From assembly GCA_031283745.1 (NCBI GenBank), contig JAITBH010000119.1, positions 1 to 33,647 on the forward strand: a stretch of DNA of 33,647 nt, read 5' to 3'. Below, in pieces: positions 18,281 to 28,237 of the stretch; position 1 is the first letter of the stretch, and each line of letters starts with the position of its first letter. The notes under the pieces are model-generated. The model ran no database searches. It worked only from the letters and a program-made list of their open reading frames with translations, and was not told where the DNA came from. This DNA comes from Candidatus Ectomicrobium neotermitis. Its GTDB lineage: Bacteria; Elusimicrobiota; Endomicrobiia; Endomicrobiales; Endomicrobiaceae. The translations under genes were made by a program, and so were the position numbers.

Positions 18281-19587
18281 GAGCTTATGATGTGATTTAT
18301 AAAAAGAGGAATGGCGAAACGCTTACAAGGAAGGAAATTGAGTTTATGGTCATACGTTATAGCAATGGCGACATTCCCGACTATCAAATGGCAGCCTTTG
18401 TGATGGCTGTTTTTATTAAAGGTATGTCAGATGATGAAATTTATAATTTGACAGATGTTATGGCTCACTCAGGGGAGATTTTGGATTGGTCCTCACTTTC
18501 AGGCTTAACCGCAGACAAGCACTCAACAGGCGGAGTCGGCGATGGAACTTCTTTAATTATCGCCCCAATAGTTGCCGCAGCCGGTGTTTATGTTCCGATG
18601 ATCTCGGGCAGAGCTTTAGGTCACACGGGCGGAACACTCGACAAGCTTGAGTCCATACGGGGCTTTAGGACGAATTTAGACAATAAAGAGTTTTTTCAAA
18701 CCCTTGAGACTGCAGGTTTTGCCTTGATAGGGCAGACGCAGGATATTGCCCCAGCAGACAAGAAAATTTATGCCCTGCGGGATTCCATTGCAGCAGTCGA
18801 ATCCATACCGCTTATTTGTGCAAGCATAATGTCTAAAAAGATTGCTGAAGGGACGAAAACCTTGATCCTTGATGTCAAAACGGGCAGCGGGGCTTTTATG
18901 AGCAGCTATGATCAGGCAAAACAGTTAGCCCAAAAGTTAGTTGAAACAGCCAAGTCTGCAAAAATGAACTCGACGGCTTTCATCACCGATATGGACGAGC
19001 CTTTAGGTTATTGTGCAGGCAATGCTAATGAGGTTAAGCAAGCAATAGAAATACTTAAAAACGATCTAAAAAACGACCTGTCTTTTCTGTCTATCGAACT
19101 CTCAGCAGCAATGATCTTTGGTGCAAAAAAGGCCGCCTCAATAGATGAGGGACGCAAGATAGCGATCAAGATGTTAGAAAGCGGAAAAGCTATAGAGAAA
19201 CTTAAAGAGGTGATAAGGCTGCAGGGTGGAAGCCCATCCGTTGTAGACAAGCCCGACCTTTTGCTCCCGCTTAAAACCAAAGAACACTATCAGGTCAAAG
19301 CGGACAAAAGCGGTTATATTTTCAAGATGAAAACACGTGATATAGGTATAGCTTCCGCCATCAGCGGGGCAGGCAGGGAAAAAATCAGCGATAAAATAGA
19401 TTTTGCGGCAGGAATATATTTCTACAAGAAAACGGGGGACAGGGTTAGGTCAGGCGAAGTGATATCCCGCATAGAATCAAATAGCAAAGACCTCATAGCT
19501 CAGGCAGCGATGATTATCAATAACGCCTACATAATTTCAGACGAAAAGCCACCTGAAAGAACTTTGATCAAAGAAACGGTAAACTAA
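18277..19587 (+). CDS. deoA: Pyrimidine-nucleoside / thymidine phosphorylase
   Basis: MRAYDVIYKKRNGETLTRKEIEFMV...DKHSTGGVGDGTSLIIAPIVAAAGVYVPMISGRALGHTGGTLDKLESI; ATGA overlap with deoB. Confidence 0.94.
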   Translation: MRAYDVIYKKRNGETLTRKEIEFMVIRYSNGDIPDYQMAAFVMAVFIKGMSDDEIYNLTDVMAHSGEILDWSSLSGLTADKHSTGGVGDGTSLIIAPIVAAAGVYVPMISGRALGHTGGTLDKLESIRGFRTNLDNKEFFQTLETAGFALIGQTQDIAPADKKIYALRDSIAAVESIPLICASIMSKKIAEGTKTLILDVKTGSGAFMSSYDQAKQLAQKLVETAKSAKMNSTAFITDMDEPLGYCAGNANEVKQAIEILKNDLKNDLSFLSIELSAAMIFGAKKAASIDEGRKIAIKMLESGKAIEKLKEVIRLQGGSPSVVDKPDLLLPLKTKEHYQVKADKSGYIFKMKTRDIGIASAISGAGREKISDKIDFAAGIYFYKKTGDRVRSGEVISRIESNSKDLIAQAAMIINNAYIISDEKPPERTLIKETVN

Positions 19588-19616
19588 AAAAAATAAAGAT
19601 AAAAGGAATACTCACA

Positions 19617-21644
19617 TTGATGGAGATTAGCGACAAAAAATGGAAATACATGGATCCGCTTCCTAAAAACTTGCCTCAGCAACTGATTGATACGGTAAAA
19701 AACCTTAAAATTTTAGCCATATTGATGTCGAGAGGAATAGACACAACCAAGAAAATAGAGAAATTTTTACGGGGCGGTGCAGAATACCTGCACAGCCCTT
19801 TTTTATTTGAGGATATGCAGAAAGCTGTAGACAGAATAAGGAAAGCGATAGCCTTAAAAGAGCTTATCTTGATTTATGGCGACCGAGATGTTGATGGGGT
19901 TACAGCGGTTAATATCATCTTTGATGTGATAAGAAATTATGGCGGAGAGGTTGAGTATTATGTGCCTTTTGATGAGGGCTATGGAATCCATAAAGACATC
20001 ATTTCAAAATACGCTCAGGAGAATGCGAAAGTTTTAATCACCGTTGATTGCGGAATTTCAGCAAAAGAGGAAGTTGCATACGCTAAGACTTTAGGCATTG
20101 ATGTCATCTTGACCGACCATCATGAGCCTGTTACAGAAACCTTTCCAACACCTTACGCTATCATCAATCCAAAAATACGAGACACAAAGTATCCTTTCAA
20201 AGACATTGCTGGCTGCACTGTATCTTTGAAGCTTGCCTTAGGGCTTATCATGACCTATAGCAGGCAATACAATAAAAACAATCTTTTGTTTGCGCTTGAA
20301 AGCGGGGAAGGGTTTGCGGGGGATATTTCTTGGATCTGCAATAATGTTGAAATAGCCCGAAAGACTTTTAACTCGATTGAGGAGCTGAGCAAAGAGATCA
20401 AAGAGGCATACCGCATCTATACTTTTAATGCTGAGGCAGCGGAGGCTTTGATAAAAAAAGATGTGCTGCTGAGAGAAAAAATCATAGTTCTTGAGACAAA
20501 ATGCGGCGACAATCTTGATGACCTGCTGATAGCTAAAACCAAGATGGACTATGAAGACGAGAGAATTAAAGATTTTTTTGAGTCCTCTCTTGATATTTGT
20601 GCTTTAGGAACCATTGCCGACTCGATGCCTTTAGTCGATGAAAACAAAATTATCGTTTACTACGGGCTTAGATTTATCTCCGAAAATCCCCACTCAAGGC
20701 CGGGACTTGGGCTTTTGATAGAGGACACATTGAAAACAAAAGATTCTTACAACATAAGCACTCATTCAATTTCGTGGAATGTTACCCCCGTATTAAACAG
20801 TGCAGGCCGTATGGGCCGCGGAGCACTTTCAGCCCAGCTGCTTTTGACTCGGGACAAGTTTCAAGCCCAAGCGCTTTATACAGACATCATCAAGCTAAAT
20901 ACCGAACGTCGCGAACTTCAGTTTGAAAATATCGGGCAGTTCAAGAATCTCTTAAAAGAGCAGTGCAACCCCGACAAAGACAAAGTCATAATCGTCAATG
21001 CCACAAATCTCGAACACGGAGTTACGGGGATAATTGCAGCAGGTATGGTTAAAACTTATTCAAAGCCGGTTTTTTTGTTGATAAATGACGGCAAGACAGC
21101 AGTGGGGACAGCCCGTTCAGTAGAGGGCTTTAACATCATCGATGCACTCGACAATGTCAAAGATATTTTGATCAAGTATGGAGGGCATAATCAGGCTGCG
21201 GGCTTTATGATTGACAACTCAAACATTGAGGAGTTTAGACGCAGAATTACAGACTATGCCCAAGCAAATCTGATTTCTGTGGATTCTATAGACACGATAA
21301 TTATTGAAGGCGAGCTAAAAATCTCAGACATAAATCTTGATTTTTACAATCAGGTAGAAACATTAAGCCCCTTTGGATTGGGCAACCCCAAACCGATATT
21401 TTGCATCAATGGGGTCAATGTTACGGAGGTTTATGTGTTTGGAGCCCGCAAAGAACACTTGAAATTTAAGATTTCTCAAAAAGGCAGCCGCAATGTTCAG
21501 GCTGTGTTTTGGAACAAATCCCGCTATGAGGAAATTATTAACAAAGATGAGATTTTTGATATGGCTTTTTACTTAGATGTTATGGACAAAAATGACGGAA
21601 AAATCGCTCAACTATCTATTGTGGATATAAAACCATCTTTTTGA
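19617..21644 (+). CDS. recJ: Single-stranded-DNA-specific exonuclease RecJ-type (DHH/DHHA1) with an internal insertion
   Basis: DHH motifs IYGDRDVDGVTAV, TVDCGIS, LTDHHEP; DICALGTIADSMPL; DHHA1 region LEHGVTGIIAAGMVKTYSKPVFLL...IKYGGHNQAAGF. First ATG could be 19617 or 19620. Confidence 0.88.
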   Translation: MMEISDKKWKYMDPLPKNLPQQLIDTVKNLKILAILMSRGIDTTKKIEKFLRGGAEYLHSPFLFEDMQKAVDRIRKAIALKELILIYGDRDVDGVTAVNIIFDVIRNYGGEVEYYVPFDEGYGIHKDIISKYAQENAKVLITVDCGISAKEEVAYAKTLGIDVILTDHHEPVTETFPTPYAIINPKIRDTKYPFKDIAGCTVSLKLALGLIMTYSRQYNKNNLLFALESGEGFAGDISWICNNVEIARKTFNSIEELSKEIKEAYRIYTFNAEAAEALIKKDVLLREKIIVLETKCGDNLDDLLIAKTKMDYEDERIKDFFESSLDICALGTIADSMPLVDENKIIVYYGLRFISENPHSRPGLGLLIEDTLKTKDSYNISTHSISWNVTPVLNSAGRMGRGALSAQLLLTRDKFQAQALYTDIIKLNTERRELQFENIGQFKNLLKEQCNPDKDKVIIVNATNLEHGVTGIIAAGMVKTYSKPVFLLINDGKTAVGTARSVEGFNIIDALDNVKDILIKYGGHNQAAGFMIDNSNIEEFRRRITDYAQANLISVDSIDTIIIEGELKISDINLDFYNQVETLSPFGLGNPKPIFCINGVNVTEVYVFGARKEHLKFKISQKGSRNVQAVFWNKSRYEEIINKDEIFDMAFYLDVMDKNDGKIAQLSIVDIKPSF

Positions 21645-21671
21645 TTTGAGCAAAAAATAAAGGAGGAAAAA

Positions 21672-22550
21672 ATGAACAAAGAAGAAGCAGTAAAAATTGC
21701 ATTTATCGGCGGAAGCGGACTTTATGAAATTGAGGGTTTCGAAGATGTCGTCGAGAAAGATATAGACACTCCATTTGGAAAACCTTCTGACAAAATTATC
21801 GTGGGTCATATCAAAGGGGTTCGGTGTGCTTTTTTAGCACGTCACGCCAGATCCCATGTGTTTACCCCCGCTGAAATAAATCAGAGAGCCAATATGTGGG
21901 CGCTGAAATCTTTAGGGGTAGAGCAGATAGTCGCTTTTACGGCATGCGGTTCTCTAAAGGATAACTATTACCCAAAAGACTTGGTCATTCCTGATCAGAT
22001 TTTTGACAGAACAAAAGACAGACCGGGCAGTTTTTTTAGTGATGGTATAGTTGCTCATATTTCAGCGGCACATCCGTTTTGTGAGGGTTTAAGAAACATA
22101 ATTCATAAGACTGTCGCCGATGCGGGCTTAAAACATCATTTCGGCGGAACTTATGTCTGCATTGAGGGAAACCGCTTTTCAACAAAGGCGGAGTCATTAG
22201 TAAACAAGAGTTTGGGTTTTTCTATCGTAGGTATGACTGCTGTTCCTGAGGCGCAGTTAGCCCGGGAGGCGGAGATGTGTTATGCCAATATATCCCTTGT
22301 GACGGACTTTGATTCTTGGAAAGAGGGTGAAGAGGTTACAAACGATAAGGTTCTTGAGGCGGCAGCGGTCAACATTTCAAACTCAAGAAAGATCATCAAA
22401 GACATCGTTTCAAAAATCGCAGCAAGGACGGAGGATTGTGGATGCCGTCATTCTTTGGCGCCATCTATTATGACAGCAAAGGATAAAGCAATTCAAAGCC
22501 CCCACTACAAGAAGATTGCTTTGTTTGTCGATAAATATTTCAAGAAATAA
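21672..22550 (+). CDS. mtnP: S-methyl-5'-thioadenosine phosphorylase family
   Basis: IAFIGGSGLYEIEGFEDV...GTYVCIEGNRFSTKAES...VGMTAVPEAQLAREAEMCYANISLVTDFDSWKEGEEV. Confidence 0.9.
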   Translation: MNKEEAVKIAFIGGSGLYEIEGFEDVVEKDIDTPFGKPSDKIIVGHIKGVRCAFLARHARSHVFTPAEINQRANMWALKSLGVEQIVAFTACGSLKDNYYPKDLVIPDQIFDRTKDRPGSFFSDGIVAHISAAHPFCEGLRNIIHKTVADAGLKHHFGGTYVCIEGNRFSTKAESLVNKSLGFSIVGMTAVPEAQLAREAEMCYANISLVTDFDSWKEGEEVTNDKVLEAAAVNISNSRKIIKDIVSKIAARTEDCGCRHSLAPSIMTAKDKAIQSPHYKKIALFVDKYFKK

Positions 22551-22573
22551 GTTGGTAGATACTGAAGGAAAAG

Positions 22574-24382
22574 ATGATTGAAAATTTAAGGTTGCACATC
22601 GACAATATGACTTGCGTCAATTGCCAAAACAAAATCGAAAGAAAGCTCAAAGAAACGCAAGGCATAAAAAAGGCAGGGGTGAGTTTTAATTTAGCCTCTT
22701 GCGACATAGATTATGATTCATCGATTATCTCCGCTGATACTCTCAAAAAGCTTATAACCGAGCTTGGATATAGCGTCAGCGGAGTTGACGAAAGCGGGAA
22801 AGGGCAGGGTTCGGGCATAAAAACTGCCCTCAAAGCGGTAGTTGGTTTTGTGCTTTTGTTTGTTTTTCTTGGGCACTTGAGCAAAATGCCCATTTTTAAT
22901 TTCTTTCCCACTGCCCAAGCGGAAATGCGTATCGGGGCATTATTTTTGATCGGCTTAATCACCTCTTTTCATTGCGTTTTTATGTGCGGCGGAATTAACC
23001 TCTCCCAATGCCTCCCTCTCAAAAATCAAAGTAGCGCACCTAAAAAGCTTTCCACCCTAAAACCCTCTCTCCTCTACAATCTCGGGAGGGTATTTTCTTA
23101 TACCCTTGTTGGCGGAGTGCTTGGCGGGATAGGTTCTTTTGTCGCTTTTGATGAGCAAATTAAGGGGATTATTCAGATAGCAGCAGGCATTTTTATGATT
23201 GCGATGGCGCTAAATATGATGGGTGCTTTCGTTTTCCTAAGAAAGTTTATTCCCAAAGCCCCAAGTTTTGTTCTTAAAAAACTTAATAGCTCAAAGCTCC
23301 CTAAAACCCCTCTGATTGTCGGCATATTAAACGGGCTGATGCCTTGCGGCCCCTTGCAGGCAATGCAGCTTTATGCTTTTTCTACGGGCAGTGTGTTTTT
23401 TGGCGCCTTATCGATGTTTGTTTTTAGTGCGGGAACAGTGCCGCTGATGTTTATTTTCGGCACAGCCGCCTCTTTTTTGAGCAAAAAGTGGACAGACAAA
23501 GTCATGAAAATCGGCGCCGTTATAATAGCTGCATTAGGTTTGTCGATGATCTCTTATGGAATAAACACTGCGGGGCTTAGAAACTTTATGGCATCCGCCC
23601 CCTCTTTTTCACAGTCTAAGTATTCAAAAAGCGAGATTGAGGGCGGTGTTCAGGTAGTCAGATCAGAGCTTTTGCCGGGCAAATATCCATCGATAGCTGT
23701 TGAGGAAGGTGTTCCCGTCAGGTGGATAATTGAGGCAGCACCAGAAAATATTAATGGCTGCAACTATAAAATGTCTATCAAAGAATACGGCATCAAACAC
23801 ACTTGGAAACCGGGGACAAATGTCATCGAGTTTACCCCCCAAAAAGCGGGCAGGTTTTTTTACAGCTGCTGGATGGGCATGATAAGCGGAGAAATTTCTG
23901 TGTTTTCTAAAGAGGAGTTTGGCGGGCTTGAGGCTGCTGCCCTAACTGACGTTTCGGATCTATCGCCCGAGCCGGCATATTTTCTAATTCCTTACGGGGA
24001 CAGCGACATCAAAATAGCTCAAAAGAAAAACGATATTCAGTCCGCCGAAATTGAAATTACAGATGAGGGGATAAGCCCTGCTGTCATCATCGTTGAAAAA
24101 GGCATCGAGCTTAACTTGATCATCAACAATAAGTCGTCTTCAGAGGCAAACAAAAATCTGCTGTTTAATTTATACCGCACCAAGCTCGACCTCAAGCGGG
24201 GCAAAAATGAGGTTAAGGTTTTTCCGATGGAGAGTTTTGACTTTTCAAATGCAAACAATTCGGCTTATGGATATATAAAAGCCGTTGAGGACATAAAGTT
24301 TTTTGACATTGAAGATGTTAAAAAAGAGGTTTCGTCGCATGAGACCCTGATTTATCCGATAGGGTTTTATAGTGTAAAGTGA
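22574..24382 (+). CDS. HMA domain - SafE/UreH-like transmembrane domain - cupredoxin-like domain fusion
   Basis: N-terminal HMA motif MTCVNCQNKIE; membrane motifs GLITSFHCVFMCGGINLSQ and GILNGLMPCGPLQAMQLYAFSTGS; C-terminal cupredoxin-like segment ending FTPQKAGRFFYSCWMGMISGEISVF, then a further beta-rich segment. Confidence 0.82.
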   Translation: MIENLRLHIDNMTCVNCQNKIERKLKETQGIKKAGVSFNLASCDIDYDSSIISADTLKKLITELGYSVSGVDESGKGQGSGIKTALKAVVGFVLLFVFLGHLSKMPIFNFFPTAQAEMRIGALFLIGLITSFHCVFMCGGINLSQCLPLKNQSSAPKKLSTLKPSLLYNLGRVFSYTLVGGVLGGIGSFVAFDEQIKGIIQIAAGIFMIAMALNMMGAFVFLRKFIPKAPSFVLKKLNSSKLPKTPLIVGILNGLMPCGPLQAMQLYAFSTGSVFFGALSMFVFSAGTVPLMFIFGTAASFLSKKWTDKVMKIGAVIIAALGLSMISYGINTAGLRNFMASAPSFSQSKYSKSEIEGGVQVVRSELLPGKYPSIAVEEGVPVRWIIEAAPENINGCNYKMSIKEYGIKHTWKPGTNVIEFTPQKAGRFFYSCWMGMISGEISVFSKEEFGGLEAAALTDVSDLSPEPAYFLIPYGDSDIKIAQKKNDIQSAEIEITDEGISPAVIIVEKGIELNLIINNKSSSEANKNLLFNLYRTKLDLKRGKNEVKVFPMESFDFSNANNSAYGYIKAVEDIKFFDIEDVKKEVSSHETLIYPIGFYSVK

Positions 24383-24424
24383 GATTAAATTTTAGAAACA
24401 ACAGATAAAAAAGGAGGCAGTAAA

Positions 24425-24637
24425 ATGGAAAAGAAAGTATTTGCAGTTGATGGTATGTCTTGCCAGCATTGTGTTGATGCCATAACAAAAGCAGTCAAGA
24501 GTTTAGACGGAGTTAAAAGTGTAGAGGTGAGCTTGAAAGCTAAAAAAGCTGATGTTGAGTTTGACCCATCAAAAACCTCCCCGTCAGCAATAATAACCGC
24601 TATCGAGGATCAAGGTTTTGACGCTAAGTCGGCTTAA
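24425..24637 (+). CDS. copZ: Copper chaperone, HMA domain (CopZ-like)
   Basis: VFAVDGMSCQHCVDAITKAVKSLDGVKSVEVSLKAKKADVEFDPSKTS; 70 aa single HMA domain. Confidence 0.88.
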   Translation: MEKKVFAVDGMSCQHCVDAITKAVKSLDGVKSVEVSLKAKKADVEFDPSKTSPSAIITAIEDQGFDAKSA

Positions 24638-24650
24638 AAGGAGGCAGCAA

Positions 24651-25079
24651 GTGTCTAAGGTTTTTGCTTTTTTGATTTTTAGCCTTTTCTTAGTTTCGTC
24701 GGCATTTGCAGCACAAGGGGACATCATTATTTCCGCAAGTGATATTTCCCCTACAGCAAAGTTTTATTCATCAGATATTGACGGAATTTCCGTCGAGGTC
24801 TTAGCCGTCAAAGCTTCCGATGGCTCCATAAGAACAGCCTTCAATGCTTGCCAAGTGTGTTATGGCTCAGGTGCAGGATATTACAGGCAGTCGGGCGCTG
24901 TTTTGATTTGCCAAAACTGCGGAAACCGTTTTAGGACAGACCAGATCGAGAAGTTTAAGGGAGGGTGCAATCCGATACCGATCACGGCAAAGGATAAACT
25001 TTCTAAAGATGGACAGATTATTATCTCAAGAGAGTTTTTGAGCCAGTCAAAAAAATACTTCTCTTATAGACGCAGATAA
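24651..25079 (+). CDS. DUF2318-family Fe-S/metal-binding exported protein
   Basis: GTG start preceded by AAAAGGAGG; signal peptide [56 protein letters not shown]...GGCNPIPI, the DUF2318 Cys signature. Confidence 0.82.
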   Translation: MSKVFAFLIFSLFLVSSAFAAQGDIIISASDISPTAKFYSSDIDGISVEVLAVKASDGSIRTAFNACQVCYGSGAGYYRQSGAVLICQNCGNRFRTDQIEKFKGGCNPIPITAKDKLSKDGQIIISREFLSQSKKYFSYRRR

Positions 25080-25107
25080 GCCGCCCAATGGGCATAAAGG
25101 AAACAAA

Positions 25108-27360
25108 ATGACAAACCAGATATTAACAGTAGGAGGTATGACCTGTGCAGCTTGCTCTCAAAGGATAGAACGTGTTGTAAAAAAGCAGGCAGGCATAAAA
25201 CAGGCAGCCGTAAATTTGGCAAGTGAGAAACTTCTTGTGGAGTTTGACGAGCAGGTTATTTCTTTAGACGCAATAAAGAGCGCCGTGATAAAAATTGGAT
25301 ACACGATTATTGAAAAGTCTGAGGATTCTTTGGCTGATGAGAGGATAAGGAAACAAAAAGAAATTAAGACCCTTTGGACAAAATTTATTGTTACGGCAAT
25401 TTTTGCAATCCCGCTTTTATACATAGCTATGGTTCCGATGTTGATGTTAGATTGGCTCCACCTGCCTTTTCCTTCCTTCATTTCTCCGATGGAACACCCG
25501 CTTGCTTATGCAATAGCCGAGCTGCTTTTTGTCATACCAATAGTTGGTGTGGGCTATAAATTTTACACGGTAGGCTATAAGCTTTTGATAGCAAGGAGTC
25601 CGAATATGGATTCGCTCATCGCTTTAGGCACTTCCGCTGCTGTCCTTTATAGCGTCTATAACACTATAAACATCGCAATGGGGGATATTGAGGCGGTAGA
25701 TTCTCTTTATTTTGAAAGTGCGGGGGTTATCATTTGTTTGATTTTGCTTGGCAAGTCTCTGGAAGCACTTTCAAAGGGGAGAATGAACGATGCGATAAGA
25801 AAGCTCATGGGGCTTGCCCCAAAAACTGCAATCGTTTTTAGAGATTCCCAAGAAATAGAGGTCTCGATAAAAGATGTTTTAGTAGACGATATTGTTGTGG
25901 TTAAACCGGGCATGAAAATTCCTGTAGACGGAGAAATTGTCGAAGGTCAAACAGCCATAGACGAGTCGATGTTGACGGGAGAAAGTTTGCCTGTAGACAA
26001 AAAAGCGGGGGACAAGGTTTTTGGAGGGTCGATAAATGCCAATGGATACATAAAGTTCCGTGCTCAAAAAATTGGCTCAGCCACTGTGCTTGCCCAAATA
26101 ATCAAGCTTGTTGAGGAAGCACAAGGCTCAAAAGCCCCGATAGCTAAACTTGCCGACATCATTTCGGGCTATTTTGTCCCCATCGTTTGCTGTATCGCTT
26201 TGTTTTCAGGAGCGGCTTGGTATATCGCTGACAGGGATCTCAGCTTTTCGCTGACAATTTTTATATCCATTTTGGTTATTGCTTGCCCTTGTGCTTTGGG
26301 CTTAGCGACCCCTACCGCCATTATGGCTGCCTCGGGCAGAGGTGCTCAGCTGGGTATCTTGATAAAGGGCGGGGAAGCACTTGAGATGGCTCATAAAATC
26401 AATATCGCTGTATTCGATAAAACAGGAACCATCACTGAGGGCAAACCATCTTTAACCGATATAATTTGCGTCCCTCAAATATCCCGTCAATACCTTTTGC
26501 AAATGGCTGCATCAGCTGAAAAAGTTTCCCAACACCCTCTTGGCGAGGCAATCGTGGCAGCTGCCGCAAAAGAAAATATCGAGCTTTTTAATGTTGAAAG
26601 TTTTGAGTCGCTAAATGGGCTTGGCATAAAAGTTCGGATAAACTCAACGGATGTTTTTGTGGGCAATCGTAAGTTTATGGACGAGCTAAATGTGGACTTA
26701 AAGGATATGCAGGAGGCAGTAGATAGGTTGGCTACAGAAGGGAAAACTCCAATGTTTGCATCATTTAATAAAGAGCTTGCTGGGATAATTGCTGTTGCCG
26801 ACACAATAAAAAAGAGTGCCGCTGAGGCAGTAAAAAAGCTCAGCAAAATGGGAATTGAATCCGTGATGCTTACGGGAGACAATAAAAAAACCGCTGCAGC
26901 CATTGCGGCTCAAGCGGGTATCAATAAAGTGTTAGCTGAGATAATGCCTCAGGACAAATCTAATGAGATAAAAAAGTTGCAAAAAGAGGGCTACAAAACC
27001 GCTATGGTTGGAGACGGAATAAATGACGCGCCCGCACTTGCTCAAGCAGACATCGGAATTGCCATCGGCACGGGGACAGACATTGCTATGGAAACTGCAG
27101 ATATTGTGCTGATGAAAGGCGACCTGCGGGATGTTCCGATCGCAATAGAGCTAAGCAAAAAGATGATTCGCAATATAAAGCAAAACTTGTGCTGGGCTTT
27201 TGGATACAACATCGTCGGAATTCCTATTGCAGCAGGAGTTTTATACTTGTTTGGAGGGCCTTTGCTAAACCCTATCTTTGCCGCCGCTGCCATGAGTTTA
27301 AGCTCTGTGTCAGTTTTAACGAATGCTTTGAGGTTAAAGAGATTTAAGGGCAGCAAATGA
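25108..27360 (+). CDS. copA: Cu(I)-translocating P1B-type ATPase
   Basis: [19 protein letters not shown] motif [46 protein letters not shown]7 YN and TM8 MSLSS characteristic of P1B-1. Confidence 0.95.
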   Translation: MTNQILTVGGMTCAACSQRIERVVKKQAGIKQAAVNLASEKLLVEFDEQVISLDAIKSAVIKIGYTIIEKSEDSLADERIRKQKEIKTLWTKFIVTAIFAIPLLYIAMVPMLMLDWLHLPFPSFISPMEHPLAYAIAELLFVIPIVGVGYKFYTVGYKLLIARSPNMDSLIALGTSAAVLYSVYNTINIAMGDIEAVDSLYFESAGVIICLILLGKSLEALSKGRMNDAIRKLMGLAPKTAIVFRDSQEIEVSIKDVLVDDIVVVKPGMKIPVDGEIVEGQTAIDESMLTGESLPVDKKAGDKVFGGSINANGYIKFRAQKIGSATVLAQIIKLVEEAQGSKAPIAKLADIISGYFVPIVCCIALFSGAAWYIADRDLSFSLTIFISILVIACPCALGLATPTAIMAASGRGAQLGILIKGGEALEMAHKINIAVFDKTGTITEGKPSLTDIICVPQISRQYLLQMAASAEKVSQHPLGEAIVAAAAKENIELFNVESFESLNGLGIKVRINSTDVFVGNRKFMDELNVDLKDMQEAVDRLATEGKTPMFASFNKELAGIIAVADTIKKSAAEAVKKLSKMGIESVMLTGDNKKTAAAIAAQAGINKVLAEIMPQDKSNEIKKLQKEGYKTAMVGDGINDAPALAQADIGIAIGTGTDIAMETADIVLMKGDLRDVPIAIELSKKMIRNIKQNLCWAFGYNIVGIPIAAGVLYLFGGPLLNPIFAAAAMSLSSVSVLTNALRLKRFKGSK

Positions 27361-28049
27361 AGGATGTGATCTCAATTGATTTCATTAAAACCCCGACAGC
27401 CGACATAAAAAATCTTGCGGAACTAAAAAGGTATTGGGCAAAGATCAAAAATTTACTTGTGCAAAGGGAGCAGCATTTTGACAATGTCTGGAAAAACTCA
27501 AATGAAAAACAAATTTTTGCCGAACTTGCCTTCTGTCTTTTTACCCCTCAAAGCAAAGCAGTGTCATGCTGGGCGGTAGTTTTAGAGTTAGCACGTCAAA
27601 AAATGCTGTTTAGCTCATCGGCAGAGACAATTTCAGCAACAATTAAAAATGTCAGATTTCACCGCAACAAAGCAGCTTATCTCATCAAAGCAAGAGAGCT
27701 GTTTAGCGATAGCGGAAAGATAAAAATCAAAAGCCGACTGTCTGCTTTTAGCGATATTTACGAGCTTAGGGCTTGGCTGATAAAGAATGTTAAAGGAATT
27801 GGTTATAAAGAAGCGGGCCATTTTTTAAGAAATATCGGGCTTGGCAAAGATTTAGCGATACTTGACAGGCATATACTCAAAAACCTTGTGTTTTTTGGAG
27901 CCATAGACCAAATTCCCAAAAACCTTTCACCAAAAGAGTATGAAAAGATAGAAAAAAAGATGTTGGGTTTTGCCGCCGCGGCAAAAATCCCGATGTCCCA
28001 TATGGATATGATTTTATGGTGCAAAGAAAGCGGAGGAATTTTTAAGTAG
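27357..28049 (+). CDS. ogg: 8-oxoguanine DNA glycosylase / AP lyase (Ogg2-type, HhH-GPD)
   Basis: [31 protein letters not shown] (HhH-K...D motif); ATGA overlap with copA stop. Confidence 0.85.
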   Translation: MKDVISIDFIKTPTADIKNLAELKRYWAKIKNLLVQREQHFDNVWKNSNEKQIFAELAFCLFTPQSKAVSCWAVVLELARQKMLFSSSAETISATIKNVRFHRNKAAYLIKARELFSDSGKIKIKSRLSAFSDIYELRAWLIKNVKGIGYKEAGHFLRNIGLGKDLAILDRHILKNLVFFGAIDQIPKNLSPKEYEKIEKKMLGFAAAAKIPMSHMDMILWCKESGGIFK

Positions 28050-28071
28050 AGCAATGTTTAGACGATAGCCT

Positions 28072-28102
28072 TTGTTAATATCGATGATCTTTTTTGTATA
28101 AT
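28072..28102 (+). promoter_or_regulatory. Candidate promoter for glnA leader
   Basis: Perfect TATAAT at 28097-28102 preceded by TG; best -35 match TTGTTA (28072-28077) has a 19 nt spacer, longer than ideal. Confidence 0.45.
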
Positions 28103-28132
28103 CGGCACAGCTTAACAACACCAACTATTCTT

Positions 28133-28148
28133 TGAGCAAAGGCGCTCA
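28133..28148 (+). promoter_or_regulatory. Candidate ANTAR-target hairpin (antiterminator): TGAGC-[AAAGGC]-GCTCA
   Basis: 5 bp stem with hexanucleotide loop, A at loop position 1 and G at position 4; overlaps the 5' arm of the terminator at 28138. Confidence 0.5.
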
Positions 28149-28183
28149 TTAAAGACAAAATCTTTGATGAGCGTCTTTTTTTT
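28138..28183 (+). terminator. Intrinsic terminator/attenuator in the glnA leader
   Basis: AAAGGCGCTCATTAAAGA - CAAAA - TCTTTGATGAGCGTCTTT (18 continuous pairs incl. two G.U) followed by TTTTT. Confidence 0.85.
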
Positions 28184-28237
28184 ACATATTACAGGTTCAA
28201 AAAAGTTCATATGAAACCTGATAAAAAGGAGAGAAAA

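Noticed and set aside
28103-28120. Sigma54 (-24/-12) promoter upstream of glnA
   Set aside because: CGGCAC resembles the GG element, but no TTGC/GC element occurs at the required spacing; the TATAAT box fits better.
28050-28130. Second (P1) ANTAR hexaloop hairpin upstream of the candidate P2
   Set aside because: Each A-n-n-G hexaloop position in this segment was checked (e.g. loops at 28065, 28080, 28101, 28107); none has a supporting stem.
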